From an uncultured Clostridia bacterium (GTDB lineage: Bacteria; Bacillota; Clostridia; Christensenellales; Borkfalkiaceae): DNA of 46,533 nucleotides. The position numbers and the translations under genes were made by a program. Below the pieces are notes generated by a model that made no database searches, was not told the DNA's origin, and worked only from the letters and a program-made list of their open reading frames with translations. Within the stretch, counting starts at the first letter, position 1. Every line of letters starts with the position of its first letter. Of the stretch, positions 24,900 through 32,273 are shown one piece after another. The stretch is taken from positions 1 to 46,533 of the forward strand of contig CALVWV010000010.1 of NCBI GenBank assembly GCA_944368065.1, in the 5' to 3' direction.

Positions 24900-24932
24900 G
24901 CGCGCCGCGCGGCAAAATGCCGCGCGGCGCGC
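24900..24932 (+). terminator. intrinsic terminator of the aconitase-family gene
   Basis: A 15-bp perfect stem (GCGCGCCGCGCGGCA / complement) with an AAA loop and TTTTT. It may also serve the convergent minus-strand gene. Confidence 0.9.
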
Positions 24933-25003
24933 TTTTTCAGTTTTGTTTAAAATGTCTGTTTGCGGCAGCTAATTTAATATCCTTTGGCAATGAGCCCAGT
25001 GCG

Positions 25004-25615
25004 TCACATATTTCCGTCAGCTTTTCCGTAGCTCGGTTTTGCGCCGAAGCGCGGCTTTGCGTGCCGCCTCGGATTGTGCTTCTTTTCACTGTTTTCTTTG
25101 CAATCGTCCTTTTTCTCGTCCATTTCGCTCTGAACATCGCTGTCGTCTTTGTTTTCTTCGGCTGGAATTTGTTCAGACTTTTGTTTTCCGTCCGTGAATC
25201 TGCCGTCGGGGATTATAAACTCAAACCCTTTGTTTTTGTGCGGCAGACCGCGTTCCCTGTCAAATTCAAAGTTTTTTCTGCGTTCGGAAGAGTTTTCCCG
25301 GCTTTTTTCTTGCTTTTCGCCGTGGTTGACATTGTGTCTGCGTCCGTGCCGCTTGCTTTTTCCGTTGCGGCATTTCCCGTCTTTGCAACCCCTTTCGCCG
25401 CAACCGTCCTTGCAATGCCCGTCGCTGCAACCATCGTCGCAGTCGCCGTCTTTATGGTCGCAGTCGGGGCAATCCTGCGTTATATGCTGTGCGGCGCGGT
25501 CATATCCGTCCATGGCGTTGTTGCCGCCGCCGGTCTGTCCTTTTGAACATGCCGCGCTGCAGCACGCTGCCGCCGCAACTGCGGCGGTAAGCAATATAAT
25601 GTTTAACTTTTTCAT
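25004..25615 (-). CDS. cysteine-rich secreted or lipoprotein, low complexity, function unknown
   Basis: A 203-residue protein. The N-terminus (MKKLNIILLTAAVAAAACCSAAC) is a signal peptide with lipobox-like AAAC and SAAC. It is followed by a short Cys/Asp/His/Gly-rich block (about residues 48-84). Here Cys recurs every three to five residues in short units such as DCPDCDHKDGDC, CSDGHCKDGC and CKDGKC. The rest is highly charged Lys/Glu/Asp/Arg/His-rich, with no predicted fold. The Cys/Asp/His density suggests metal binding at the cell surface (inference). A plus-strand ORF lies opposite (24917-25546) but looks like a shadow. No clear ribosome site is visible. It lies head-to-head with the TM1266-type regulator. 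Confidence 0.6.
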   Translation of the reverse strand: MKKLNIILLTAAVAAAACCSAACSKGQTGGGNNAMDGYDRAAQHITQDCPDCDHKDGDCDDGCSDGHCKDGCGERGCKDGKCRNGKSKRHGRRHNVNHGEKQEKSRENSSERRKNFEFDRERGLPHKNKGFEFIIPDGRFTDGKQKSEQIPAEENKDDSDVQSEMDEKKDDCKENSEKKHNPRRHAKPRFGAKPSYGKADGNM

Positions 25616-25655
25616 GCATACAGTATGTGTAAGTTAACTGGGGTTATTCATTTGC

Positions 25656-25684
25656 TTGCATTATTGGTTTGTATGTGGTAGAAT
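25656..25684 (+). promoter_or_regulatory. promoter of the TM1266-type regulator / ABC importer
   Basis: TTGCAT (25656-25661), a 17-bp spacer and TAGAAT (25679-25684), with TGG making an extended -10. The predicted transcript starts near 25690-25692, about 128 nt before the first ATG. Confidence 0.75.
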
Positions 25685-25686
25685 AT

Positions 25687-25818
25687 CCCTTGCCTGAACG
25701 GAAAGATGCTTTCTGACCGCAAAGGGGTGAATAACTCAGCAATCTGTGCGGCGTACGTGTGCGCCGCATTGTACCGCGTTGTTTCCCCCTTGCCGTCATC
25801 AGGCAGGGGAGTTTTTTT
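25687..25818 (+). promoter_or_regulatory. structured leader with mutually exclusive pairings (candidate attenuator or riboswitch)
   Basis: Four segments can pair alternately: 1, CCCTTGCC (25687-25694); 2, GCAAAGGGG (25719-25727); 3, CCCCTTGCC (25786-25794); 4, GGCAGGGG (25802-25809). Pair 3:4 is a terminator stem (8 bp, one bulge) followed by G and seven T. Pair 2:3 would prevent it. Pair 1:2 would release segment 3, but segment 1 may lie partly before the transcript start. Between 2 and 3 is a stable TGCGGCG/CGCCGCA hairpin. The T-run abuts the ATG, and the GGGGAG ribosome-site-like sequence lies in the terminator arm, so both transcription and translation could be controlled. No known riboswitch class is recognised. 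Confidence 0.65.
25786..25818 (+). terminator. leader terminator before the TM1266-type gene
   Basis: CCCCTTGCC / GGCAGGGG with a seven-base loop and one bulged U, then GTTTTTTT directly before the ATG at 25819. Confidence 0.75.
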
Positions 25819-26067
25819 ATGAGTGAAAACAGAGTGGCAGTAATAAGCATAATAGTGGAGGACAGGTCGGCGGCTTCCGAGATAAACGCGCTTTTATCCG
25901 AATACGGCGACTACATAGTGGGGCGCATGGGAGTGCCTTACAAATGCAAAAATATTTCTGTGATGTGCGTCATTGCAGACGCCCCCGCAGAAATTTTAAA
26001 CACCATAACGGGCAAAATAGGAATGCTTTCCGGCGTTACGGCAAAAACGCTCATGAGCAAGATATAA
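25819..26067 (+). CDS. TM1266-type putative [FeFe]-hydrogenase system regulator (ACT-like)
   Basis: An 82-residue protein, MSENRVAVISIIVEDRSAASEINALLSEYGDYIVGRMGVPY..., matching the small ACT/ferredoxin-like TM1266 family annotated as putative iron-only hydrogenase system regulators. Biochemical function is not established, and no hydrogenase gene is visible here. The start ATG directly follows the leader terminator. An upstream in-frame extension to 25759 would run through the terminator hairpin and is rejected. It is followed after 106 bp by the ABC importer, suggesting one transcription unit. Confidence 0.82.
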   Translation: MSENRVAVISIIVEDRSAASEINALLSEYGDYIVGRMGVPYKCKNISVMCVIADAPAEILNTITGKIGMLSGVTAKTLMSKI

Positions 26068-26173
26068 AATTGAATTATGCGCATATGCTCACCCGAATTA
26101 TGCAAAGTTAAAATTGCAAATCAAGGCATATGCCGTACAGTTAAACTGATTTTAATTTTCAAGGAGATATATT

Positions 26174-27307
26174 ATGAAGAGGTTAAACAAGGCATTGATA
26201 GCTATAGCGTGTGCGGCTGCCATCGCGGCGTGCGTAACGGCTTCCGCGTGCGCGGACAATTTTGAAGAAGACAAGCCAAACGACAACATCGGCACGCCCG
26301 ACGACGGCAACACCGGCGACAATAACAACGGCAATAACGGCTCCGGCGATAACACCGAAAAGCCCGACGACGGCAAGGAAGATTTCAGCTATACGATAGC
26401 CATGCCCGACGGCGCACCCGCGCTTGCGGCGGCGCAGCTTATGGCTGAAGACATGCAGTTCGGCGGCGAAGTTGAGTACAAGGTCGTAAATTCCAATGCG
26501 ATTGCCCAGCAGGTTTCAGGTAAGCAGGCGGATGTATGCATTCTCCCCGTAAACGCTGCAGTCCAGCTCGCGGGCAACGGTGAAAATTATTCTCTTCTGG
26601 GCACGGTTACCCACGGCAACCTTTACATGATTTCAGCAAAAAATCCCGATACGCAGATAACTGTGCAGAACCTTTCTTCCCTTAAGGGCAAGACGGTTGG
26701 CTGCATACAGCTTGCAAGTTTTGTTGGCAATGTATTCAAAATGATTTTAAAAGCCAACAATATAGAATATAAAGTAGTTGAAAGCGTTGAAAACGCAGAA
26801 AGCAATGTGGTAAACCTTATCAACATAGCAGACCCTGCAACGGGAATAACGCCTGCCGCGCCTTACGATTATATGATAGCCGCAGAGCCCGTGATAACGG
26901 CAAAAACGACTGCCGCTCCCGCGCTTAAAATAGTAGGCGATATCCAGGCGCTGTACGGCGAAGAGGGCTTCCCTCAGGCTGTAATGGTTGCCAAAAACTC
27001 GGTAATCGAAGAAAATTCCGAATTCATAACTGACGTGTGCGAGGCGGTTGAACTCAATGCCGAGTGGATAGCTTCGGACAGCGCGGATATGGCTGCAATA
27101 GTTGCGGCTATAAACGCAAACTACGGCGGAGCGACCAGCAGTCTCAATGCCAAAAACCTCAACTCAACTGTTATTTCGCGCTGCGCGATAGAGTTTGTTT
27201 CCGCTTCCGAATGCAAGCAGGAAGTGATAAGTTTTATTGACAAATTTGAAGAGGTTACAGGCACAACGCTTACCATTGCAGACTCATTCTTCTATACGGT
27301 AAAATAA
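26174..27307 (+). CDS. ABC transporter substrate-binding lipoprotein (NitT/TauT or NMT1-like)
   Basis: A 377-residue extracytoplasmic solute-binding lipoprotein. The signal peptide ends in AIAAC or ASAC lipobox candidates (Cys20 or Cys26), followed by an Asn/Asp/Gly-rich linker (about 30-70). The binding domain starts FSYTIAMPDGAPALAAAQLM and includes GKQADVCILPVNAAVQL and LKGKTVGCIQ, as in NMT1/ThiY/SsuA-type proteins. The substrate is unknown; nitrate, sulfonates and thiamine precursors are all family options. AAGGAG lies before the ATG. It is first of the SBP-permease-ATPase trio. Confidence 0.9.
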   Translation: MKRLNKALIAIACAAAIAACVTASACADNFEEDKPNDNIGTPDDGNTGDNNNGNNGSGDNTEKPDDGKEDFSYTIAMPDGAPALAAAQLMAEDMQFGGEVEYKVVNSNAIAQQVSGKQADVCILPVNAAVQLAGNGENYSLLGTVTHGNLYMISAKNPDTQITVQNLSSLKGKTVGCIQLASFVGNVFKMILKANNIEYKVVESVENAESNVVNLINIADPATGITPAAPYDYMIAAEPVITAKTTAAPALKIVGDIQALYGEEGFPQAVMVAKNSVIEENSEFITDVCEAVELNAEWIASDSADMAAIVAAINANYGGATSSLNAKNLNSTVISRCAIEFVSASECKQEVISFIDKFEEVTGTTLTIADSFFYTVK

Positions 27308-27353
27308 AAAATTGCAGCATAAAATAAAAACATGCTGAATGCAGGCGGCGGTT

Positions 27354-28133
27354 ATGAAATACAAGAAAAATCTTTACAACTTAATAATCTCCGTCTGCGC
27401 CATACTCTGCATGTGGCTGGTGTGGATAATGGCGTATTTTATCGTGAAGGACGGCTATGTCGTGCCGTCGTTTACCGATACGTTAAAGCAGTTCTGCGAC
27501 CTTATGGTTTCGGCGGAGTTCTGGCAGGCGTTCGGAATGACGCTCGCGCGGACGGCATATTCATGGCTTGCGGCTACCGCGCTTGCGGCAATAGTTGCTT
27601 CGCTGTGCGCGCTCTTTCCCGCTGTGCGTACGTTCGTTTCTCCGTTCATAGCCGTGTTCCGCACCGTCCCGACTATGGCGATAACGCTCATGCTTCTTAT
27701 ATGGTCGTCGCCCCGCGTTGCGCCCGCTATAGTTTCCGCGCTCATTATTTTTCCGATCGCGTACGCAAGGTTTATCTCGGCGTTCGACGGAGTGGATAAA
27801 AAGCTTACCGAAATGGCGCAGGTGTACGGAGTGCCGTTTGGCAGAAGGCTTATAAAGATTTATATACCTCAGGTTCTGCCGCCCGTGCTCTCGCAGATAG
27901 GTCCGGACTTTTCGCTTACGCTCAAAGTTATGGTTTCTGCCGAAGTGCTGTGCAGTACGTTCAATTCGCTCGGCGGGCTCATATATCAGTCCAATGTATT
28001 CTTAAATACCGCGCAGATGTTCGCGCTTACCATATGCACTATAGTGGCAGGCGGGTTATTAAGCTGGGCGCTTTCAAAGCTTACGTATTTTACGCGCAGG
28101 TGGACGGGCGCAAAGGAGGCGCGCGGTGATTGA
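27354..28133 (+). CDS. ABC transporter permease (NitT/TauT-like)
   Basis: A 259-residue inner-membrane permease of the binding-protein-dependent transport family. It has about six helices. The cytoplasmic EAA-like loop is AQVYGVPFGRRLIKIYIPQVLPPVLSQIG, the contact point for the ATPase. The start ATG at 27354 is preferred over 27339 because AGGCGGCGG lies just upstream. Its stop overlaps the start of the ATPase gene, so translation is coupled. Confidence 0.92.
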   Translation: MKYKKNLYNLIISVCAILCMWLVWIMAYFIVKDGYVVPSFTDTLKQFCDLMVSAEFWQAFGMTLARTAYSWLAATALAAIVASLCALFPAVRTFVSPFIAVFRTVPTMAITLMLLIWSSPRVAPAIVSALIIFPIAYARFISAFDGVDKKLTEMAQVYGVPFGRRLIKIYIPQVLPPVLSQIGPDFSLTLKVMVSAEVLCSTFNSLGGLIYQSNVFLNTAQMFALTICTIVAGGLLSWALSKLTYFTRRWTGAKEARGD

Positions 28134-28818
28134 TTTCGTGCATGTGACTGAAGGGTCGGACATAACGTTTGAAAACGTTACTAAAAAATACGGCGACCTT
28201 ACCGTCTACGATAACTTCAGTTTTTCAATAAAGCGCGGCGAAATAACGTGCATTTTAGGCGAAAGCGGGAGCGGCAAAACTACGCTTTTGAATATGCTTG
28301 CAGGGCTTACGCCTTACGAAGGCAGCATTGCGCCCAAGCTTAAATGCTCGTATGTTTTTCAGGAACCTCGCCTTGTCAGTAACCTTACGGTGCGCGGCAA
28401 TCTTTCGCTTATATGCAAAGATAAAAATAAAGTGGAGGAAATGCTCGCAGCCGTCGAACTTTCAGACAAGGCGGAAGCATACCCCGTCGGGCTTTCTGGC
28501 GGACAGGCTCAGCGCGTGGCGGTGGCGCGCGCCTTTCTGTATCCCGCAGACCTTATTCTTCTCGACGAGCCTTTTTCCTCGCTCGACCTCGCGCTCAAGC
28601 TCAAAATTTCCGCGCTGTTTTTAAAGCTGTGGGAAAGGGAGAAGCGCACGGCGCTATTTGTAACGCACAACGCCGACGAAGCTCTTATGCTCGCAAACCG
28701 CATAGTCGTTTTAAAGGACGGCAGGGCTGTAAAGGAGTTTTATCCCGAAGGCAGACCGTCCGCTGATATGTTTGCGCGGCAGAACTTCCGCGCCGAGCTT
28801 ATAAAAGCTCTTTTATAA
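28126..28818 (+). CDS. ABC transporter ATP-binding protein (NitT/TauT-like)
   Basis: A 230-residue ATPase. Walker A is GESGSGKTTLLNM, the Q-loop lies in YVFQEPRLV, the signature is LSGGQAQRVAVARAF, Walker B is LILLDEPFSSLD, and the switch His is in FVTHNADEA. The start is GTG, with AAAGGAGG six bases upstream, overlapping the permease stop. It energises import by the permease and lipoprotein encoded upstream. It is followed by a strong terminator. Confidence 0.94.
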   Translation: MIDFVHVTEGSDITFENVTKKYGDLTVYDNFSFSIKRGEITCILGESGSGKTTLLNMLAGLTPYEGSIAPKLKCSYVFQEPRLVSNLTVRGNLSLICKDKNKVEEMLAAVELSDKAEAYPVGLSGGQAQRVAVARAFLYPADLILLDEPFSSLDLALKLKISALFLKLWEREKRTALFVTHNADEALMLANRIVVLKDGRAVKEFYPEGRPSADMFARQNFRAELIKALL

Positions 28819-28833
28819 ATGTATATGCGTTTA

Positions 28834-28865
28834 AAAGCGCGCCTGCTGTCCGGCAGGCGCGCTTT
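28834..28865 (+). terminator. intrinsic terminator of the ABC importer operon
   Basis: A 13-bp perfect stem (AAAGCGCGCCTGC / complement) with a TGTCCG loop and a T-run. Confidence 0.92.
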
Positions 28866-29053
28866 TTGCCTCTCTATATGCGTCGGCATTATATCCGTAC
28901 GGGCAATATAAAGCAGCTCGCGTTCATGTGTCGGCATTTTTCCGCGCGGCATTTTTCCGCAAGTCCCGCGGCAGCTGCGTCCTGCAGGAAAAACGCTTTC
29001 ATAAATTTTAAAAAAGTTATTTCAAAACGTTTTATTTTATGCTTGAATTGTGA
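28866..29053. other. gene-free stretch
   Basis: I see no supported gene between the ABC terminator and the promoter at 29054. There is a direct repeat of GCATTTTTCCGC (near 28935 and 28953) and nothing else of note. Confidence 0.5.
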
Positions 29054-29059
29054 TATAAT
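29054..29059 (+). promoter_or_regulatory. extended -10 element with leaderless ATG downstream
   Basis: TATAAT preceded by TGA (extended -10), followed six bases later by ATG at 29066. The geometry is the same as at 22388. It heads a 37-codon ORF that runs into the convergent DUF1294 gene. Confidence 0.5.
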
Positions 29060-29065
29060 CCAAGT

Positions 29066-29179
29066 ATGCTCAAGTATTATTTCTTTCTGACGGCAGAAGA
29101 TAAGTCGCGGCGGAAAAATTCCATTGCGGCGCTTCAGCCTGCTATAAGAAATGTAAAGCCTGATTTGAACGCGACGTAG
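29066..29179 (+). pseudogene. 37-codon ORF, possible gene remnant or leaderless small protein
   Basis: The ORF encodes MLKYYFFLTAEDKSRRKNSI and 17 more residues, ending at TAG. It starts six bases after a good extended -10, and its last third overlaps the 3' end of the opposite-strand DUF1294 gene. It resembles nothing I know. It could be a small protein or the 5' remnant of a deleted gene. Confidence 0.3.
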
Positions 29180-29439
29180 AAAAGATAGACGTTCAGTACG
29201 GCAATGACGGGCATCAGAATCATGAAAGGCAGGTTTTTAAGTCTGTAGCGCATGGCGAACATGCTTGCATAAATGCCTATAGCTCCGCCCATGAGCGCGG
29301 TCAGAATAATTTTGCCGTCGCCCTTGTGCGGTTTTTCGTCCGACCCGCCTTCTTCGTCGCGCTGGGCTTTCATAAGCAGCACGGCATAAAAATTTACGGC
29401 AATTATATAAACAATAACGACTATATAAAGCAGTATCAT
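29134..29439 (-). CDS. DUF1294 family small membrane protein
   Basis: A protein of about 101 residues with an N-terminal hydrophobic helix (MILLYIVVIVYIIAVNFYAV), a charged loop and two further helices. The segment KIILTALMGGAIGIYASMFAMRYRLKN...F matches the DUF1294 signature, a short membrane-protein family of unknown function. An in-frame TTG at 29457 would add six residues. No ribosome site supports either start. It is divergent from purE, with only about 50 bp between. Confidence 0.8.
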   Translation of the reverse strand: MILLYIVVIVYIIAVNFYAVLLMKAQRDEEGGSDEKPHKGDGKIILTALMGGAIGIYASMFAMRYRLKNLPFMILMPVIAVLNVYLFYVAFKSGFTFLIAG

Positions 29440-29440
29440 A

Positions 29441-29472
29441 CTTAAAGTATGCCGCAAAAGCGGCAGTATAAT
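29441..29472 (+). promoter_or_regulatory. purE operon promoter / operator-like region
   Basis: TATAAT (29467-29472) lies just before the AGGAGG of purE, so the leader is very short and leaves no room for a riboswitch. The sequence upstream contains a CATACTTaAAGTATG-type inverted repeat (read on either strand) and a GCCGC-AAAA-GCGGC inverted repeat (29451-29464) in place of a good -35. This may be a repressor or activator site shared with the divergent gene. Confidence 0.5.
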
Positions 29473-29491
29473 CCCGCAGGAGGTATTTTAT

Positions 29492-29989
29492 ATGGCAAAA
29501 GTCGCCGTTATAATGGGTTCAAAATCCGATTTTCCCGTAGTAAAACCCGCAGTCAAAGTATTGAAGGATTTCGGCGCGGAAGTGGAAGTACGCGTAATTT
29601 CCGCACACCGCACCCCCGACGAAGCGCATGAATTTGCAGGTTCTGCAAAGGAAAACGGCACAGAAGTAATAATCTGCGCGGCAGGCAAGGCGGCGCACCT
29701 CGGCGGAGTTGTGGCGGCGTATACTACCCTGCCCGTTATAGGTCTGCCCGTAAAGACGGACATGATGGGCGGGCTGGACAGCCTTCTTTCCATCGTTCAG
29801 ATGCCCTCAGGCATACCCGTGGCGACCGTCGGCGTTAACGGCGGCGAAAACGCAGGTCTTCTCGCACTGCAGATTCTGGGCGTAAAGTACCCTGAAATCG
29901 CGGAAAAACTTTCCGCATACAAAAAAGCAATGAAGGAAAAGATAGCCGCCGACGATGCGGCTCTTCAGTCCGAGCTCAAGGATATGTAA
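29492..29989 (+). CDS. purE: 5-(carboxyamino)imidazole ribonucleotide mutase-type PurE
   Basis: A 165-residue enzyme producing CAIR in purine synthesis. The motifs GSKSD, SAHRTPDEAHEF, AAGKAAHLGGVVA and VQMPSGIPVATV place it in the class I-like PurE group. No purK (N5-CAIR synthetase) is found in the operon, although class I enzymes normally depend on it. The HLGG in place of the common HLPG is, as I recall, typical of clostridial PurE. It is the first gene of the operon, with a perfect AGGAGG seven bases before the ATG. Confidence 0.95.
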   Translation: MAKVAVIMGSKSDFPVVKPAVKVLKDFGAEVEVRVISAHRTPDEAHEFAGSAKENGTEVIICAAGKAAHLGGVVAAYTTLPVIGLPVKTDMMGGLDSLLSIVQMPSGIPVATVGVNGGENAGLLALQILGVKYPEIAEKLSAYKKAMKEKIAADDAALQSELKDM

Positions 29990-29995
29990 AACTTT

Positions 29996-30016
29996 ACCCG
30001 CAGTCTCCCTGCGGGT
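29996..30016 (+). terminator. hairpin between purE and purC
   Basis: ACCCGCAG / CTGCGGGT (8 bp) with a five-base loop, then ATTTAAGTT. The T-tract is weak, so it is probably a partial terminator or processing site inside the operon. Confidence 0.5.
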
Positions 30017-30103
30017 ATTTAAGTTATAAAAGCCAAAAAATTTCAATACCGAAAAAATTATCGCGCAGCAAATTTTTGCGTGAACTTATACAAGGAGTTA
30101 AAT

Positions 30104-30826
30104 ATGGAAAAGAAAGAACAGCTTTACGAAGGCAAGGCCAAAAAGGTTTATGCAACCGAAAATCCCGACTATGTAATCGTTTCTTACAAGGACGACGCTA
30201 CGGCTTTCAACGGCCAGAAGAAGGGCACGATTGTCGGCAAGGGCGTCATCAACAACAAAATGAGCAATATGCTCATGGCTATGCTTGAAAAGAAGGGCGT
30301 GCCCACGCACTTTGTAGAGCAGCTTTCGGACAGGGATACTCTGGTTAAAAAAGTTCAGATAGTTCCCCTCGAAGTTATCATAAGGAACGTTGCCGCAGGT
30401 AGCTTCTCCAAGCGTTACGGCGTAAAGGAAGGCACCAAGCTTTCCATCCCCACCATAGAATTTTCCTACAAGTGCGACGAGCTCAACGATCCCCTCATCA
30501 ACGATTATCACGCGCTTGCATTGAACCTTGCCACCGAGCAGGAAATAGCAAAAATCAAGGAGCTTGCGTTCAAGGTAAACGATATTCTCATCGCATTCTT
30601 CAAGCACCTCAACATTGACCTTATCGACTTCAAGCTCGAGTTCGGCAGATTCCACGGCCAGATAGTTCTCGCCGATGAAATTTCCCCCGATACCTGCCGT
30701 TTCTGGGAAGCAGGCACATGGGATACCGAAAAGCACGTCAGCCTCGATAAAGACAGGTTCCGTCGCGACCTCGGCGGCGTAGAGGACGCTTACAACGAAG
30801 TGTTCAAACGCCTTACTTCGGAGTAA
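30104..30826 (+). CDS. purC: SAICAR synthetase PurC
   Basis: Phosphoribosylaminoimidazole-succinocarboxamide synthase, 240 residues, condensing CAIR with aspartate using ATP. Motifs include [12 protein letters not shown] (N-terminal nucleotide-binding hairpin), [27 protein letters not shown] and [13 protein letters not shown]. The start is ATG 30104, with AAGGAG seven bases upstream. An upstream in-frame ATG at 30080 has no ribosome site. The next gene begins seven bases after the stop. Confidence 0.97.
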   Translation: MEKKEQLYEGKAKKVYATENPDYVIVSYKDDATAFNGQKKGTIVGKGVINNKMSNMLMAMLEKKGVPTHFVEQLSDRDTLVKKVQIVPLEVIIRNVAAGSFSKRYGVKEGTKLSIPTIEFSYKCDELNDPLINDYHALALNLATEQEIAKIKELAFKVNDILIAFFKHLNIDLIDFKLEFGRFHGQIVLADEISPDTCRFWEAGTWDTEKHVSLDKDRFRRDLGGVEDAYNEVFKRLTSE

Positions 30827-30832
30827 ATCTTC

Positions 30833-32254
30833 ATGGGCGGTTTCTTCGGCTCGGTAAAAAGGAGCAGCGCCGTATTCGATGTGTTCATCGGCACGGACTA
30901 TCATTCGCACCTCGGCACAAAGCGCGGCGGAATGGCGGCATACGATGCAGTCACAGGTCTCCAGCGCGACATACATAACATAGAAAACGCGCCTTTCAGA
31001 ACAAAGTTCGAGCGCGTGCTTACCGAAATGAGCGGCAACGCCGCCATCGGCTGCATAAGCGATACCGATCCCCAGCCGCTTCTGATGGTTTCAAAAGTAG
31101 GCAAGTATGCCATAAGCACTATCGGCATAATCAACAATTCGGCGGAGCTCATGCACAGAATTCTTGCCCGCGGCGGCTATTTCGACGCAATGACGGGCAG
31201 CAAAGTGAACTCCAACGAGCTTGTTGCGGCGCTTATAAATTCCAAAGATTCGTACGTTGAGGGCATACGCTATGCTCAGGACTGCATAGACGGCACGGCT
31301 TCCATACTCATTCTTACGGACCGCGGCACGATAATAGCCGCGAGGGACAAACTCGGCAGGCTGCCGGTGCAGCTCGGCAAATGCGAAGACGGCTACTGCG
31401 TATCGTTTGAAAGCTTTGCCTATAAAAAGCTCGGCTATTCGGATTTCCGCGAGCTCGGCCCCGGTGAAATTGTTGAAATTTCCGCAGACGAGGTAAAGCA
31501 GCTTGCGCCCCCGGGCGAAAAGATGCGCATATGCGCCTTCCTCTGGTCGTACTACGGTTATCCCACGTCCTCGTACGAGGGCGTGAACGTGGAGATGATG
31601 CGCTACAGAAACGGCGAAATTTTCGCCCGCAACGACGCAAAAACCCACGACGTTCACGGCATAGATTACGTCGGCGGCGTACCCGATTCTGGCACTCCGC
31701 ACGCCATAGGCTATGCAAACGCATGCAAAGTTCCGTTTGCCCGCCCTTACATAAAATACACGCCCACGTGGTCGCGCAGCTTCATGCCCGTCAACCAGAC
31801 GGAGCGCAACAAAGTCGCAAAAATGAAGCTCATACCCGTGCACGAACTCATAGAGGGCAAGAGGCTGCTTCTCGTGGATGATTCAATAGTCCGCGGCACC
31901 CAGCTTAAAGAGACAGTCGACTTTCTGTACTCCCACGGCGCAAAGGCGGTGCACATGCGTTCGGCGTGCCCTCCCATAATGTACGGCTGCAAATATCTCA
32001 ATTTTTCGCGCTCTTCGGGCGATATGGACCTCATCACGCGCCGCGTAATGGCGGAGCTCGAGGGCGACGAAGCCGTTGCGCATCTCGAAGAATACAGCAA
32101 TTCCGAAACGGCGCGCGGCAAGGCCATGCGCAAAGCCATATGCGATAAATTCCAGTTCGAATCGCTGGAGTTCCAGTCTATAGAAGGTCTGATAGAGGCC
32201 ATAGGAATAGAACCCTGCAAGCTTTGCACGTATTGTTGGACAGGCAAAGAGTAA
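30833..32254 (+). CDS. PurF-like amidophosphoribosyltransferase paralogue lacking the glutaminase cysteine
   Basis: A 473-residue homologue of PurF that starts MGGFFGSVKRSS where PurF has its N-terminal C-G-V-F-G, so the Ntn nucleophile Cys is Gly. Other glutaminase residues are also gone: the H-R-G-Q-E-S and R-Y-S-T segments of PurF are replaced by LGTKRGGMAAY and GCISDTDPQ. The phosphoribosyltransferase part keeps the PRPP loop LLVDDSIVRGTQ (near residue 346) and several C-terminal cysteines (CKLCTYCW), which resemble the Fe-S ligands of PurF. Similar paralogues occur beside purF in other Clostridia. It may use free ammonia, form hetero-oligomers with PurF or regulate it (inference). It sits 20 bp upstream of purF. 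Confidence 0.88.
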   Translation: MGGFFGSVKRSSAVFDVFIGTDYHSHLGTKRGGMAAYDAVTGLQRDIHNIENAPFRTKFERVLTEMSGNAAIGCISDTDPQPLLMVSKVGKYAISTIGIINNSAELMHRILARGGYFDAMTGSKVNSNELVAALINSKDSYVEGIRYAQDCIDGTASILILTDRGTIIAARDKLGRLPVQLGKCEDGYCVSFESFAYKKLGYSDFRELGPGEIVEISADEVKQLAPPGEKMRICAFLWSYYGYPTSSYEGVNVEMMRYRNGEIFARNDAKTHDVHGIDYVGGVPDSGTPHAIGYANACKVPFARPYIKYTPTWSRSFMPVNQTERNKVAKMKLIPVHELIEGKRLLLVDDSIVRGTQLKETVDFLYSHGAKAVHMRSACPPIMYGCKYLNFSRSSGDMDLITRRVMAELEGDEAVAHLEEYSNSETARGKAMRKAICDKFQFESLEFQSIEGLIEAIGIEPCKLCTYCWTGKE

Positions 32255-32273
32255 GCTTAACACCAGGAGAAAT

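Noticed and set aside
24917..25546. Hydrophobic plus-strand ORF opposite the Cys-rich secreted protein
   Set aside because: It starts inside the terminator of the previous gene and lacks a ribosome site. The opposite frame has a proper signal peptide. Not fully excluded, but less likely.
25691..25818. T-box riboswitch
   Set aside because: A short GTACCGCG stretch (25771-25778) recalls the T-box sequence. However, the UGGN element is not there, and there is no stem I with specifier loop, and the downstream genes are not aminoacyl-tRNA synthetase or amino acid genes.
25691..25818. TPP, SAM, ZTP, glycine or c-di-GMP riboswitch before the ABC importer operon
   Set aside because: The conserved core sequences of these classes are not present, so the leader is reported only as an unclassified candidate.
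29439..29491. Purine riboswitch before purE
   Set aside because: The predicted transcript starts only about 15 bases before the ATG, leaving no space for the ~70-nt aptamer.
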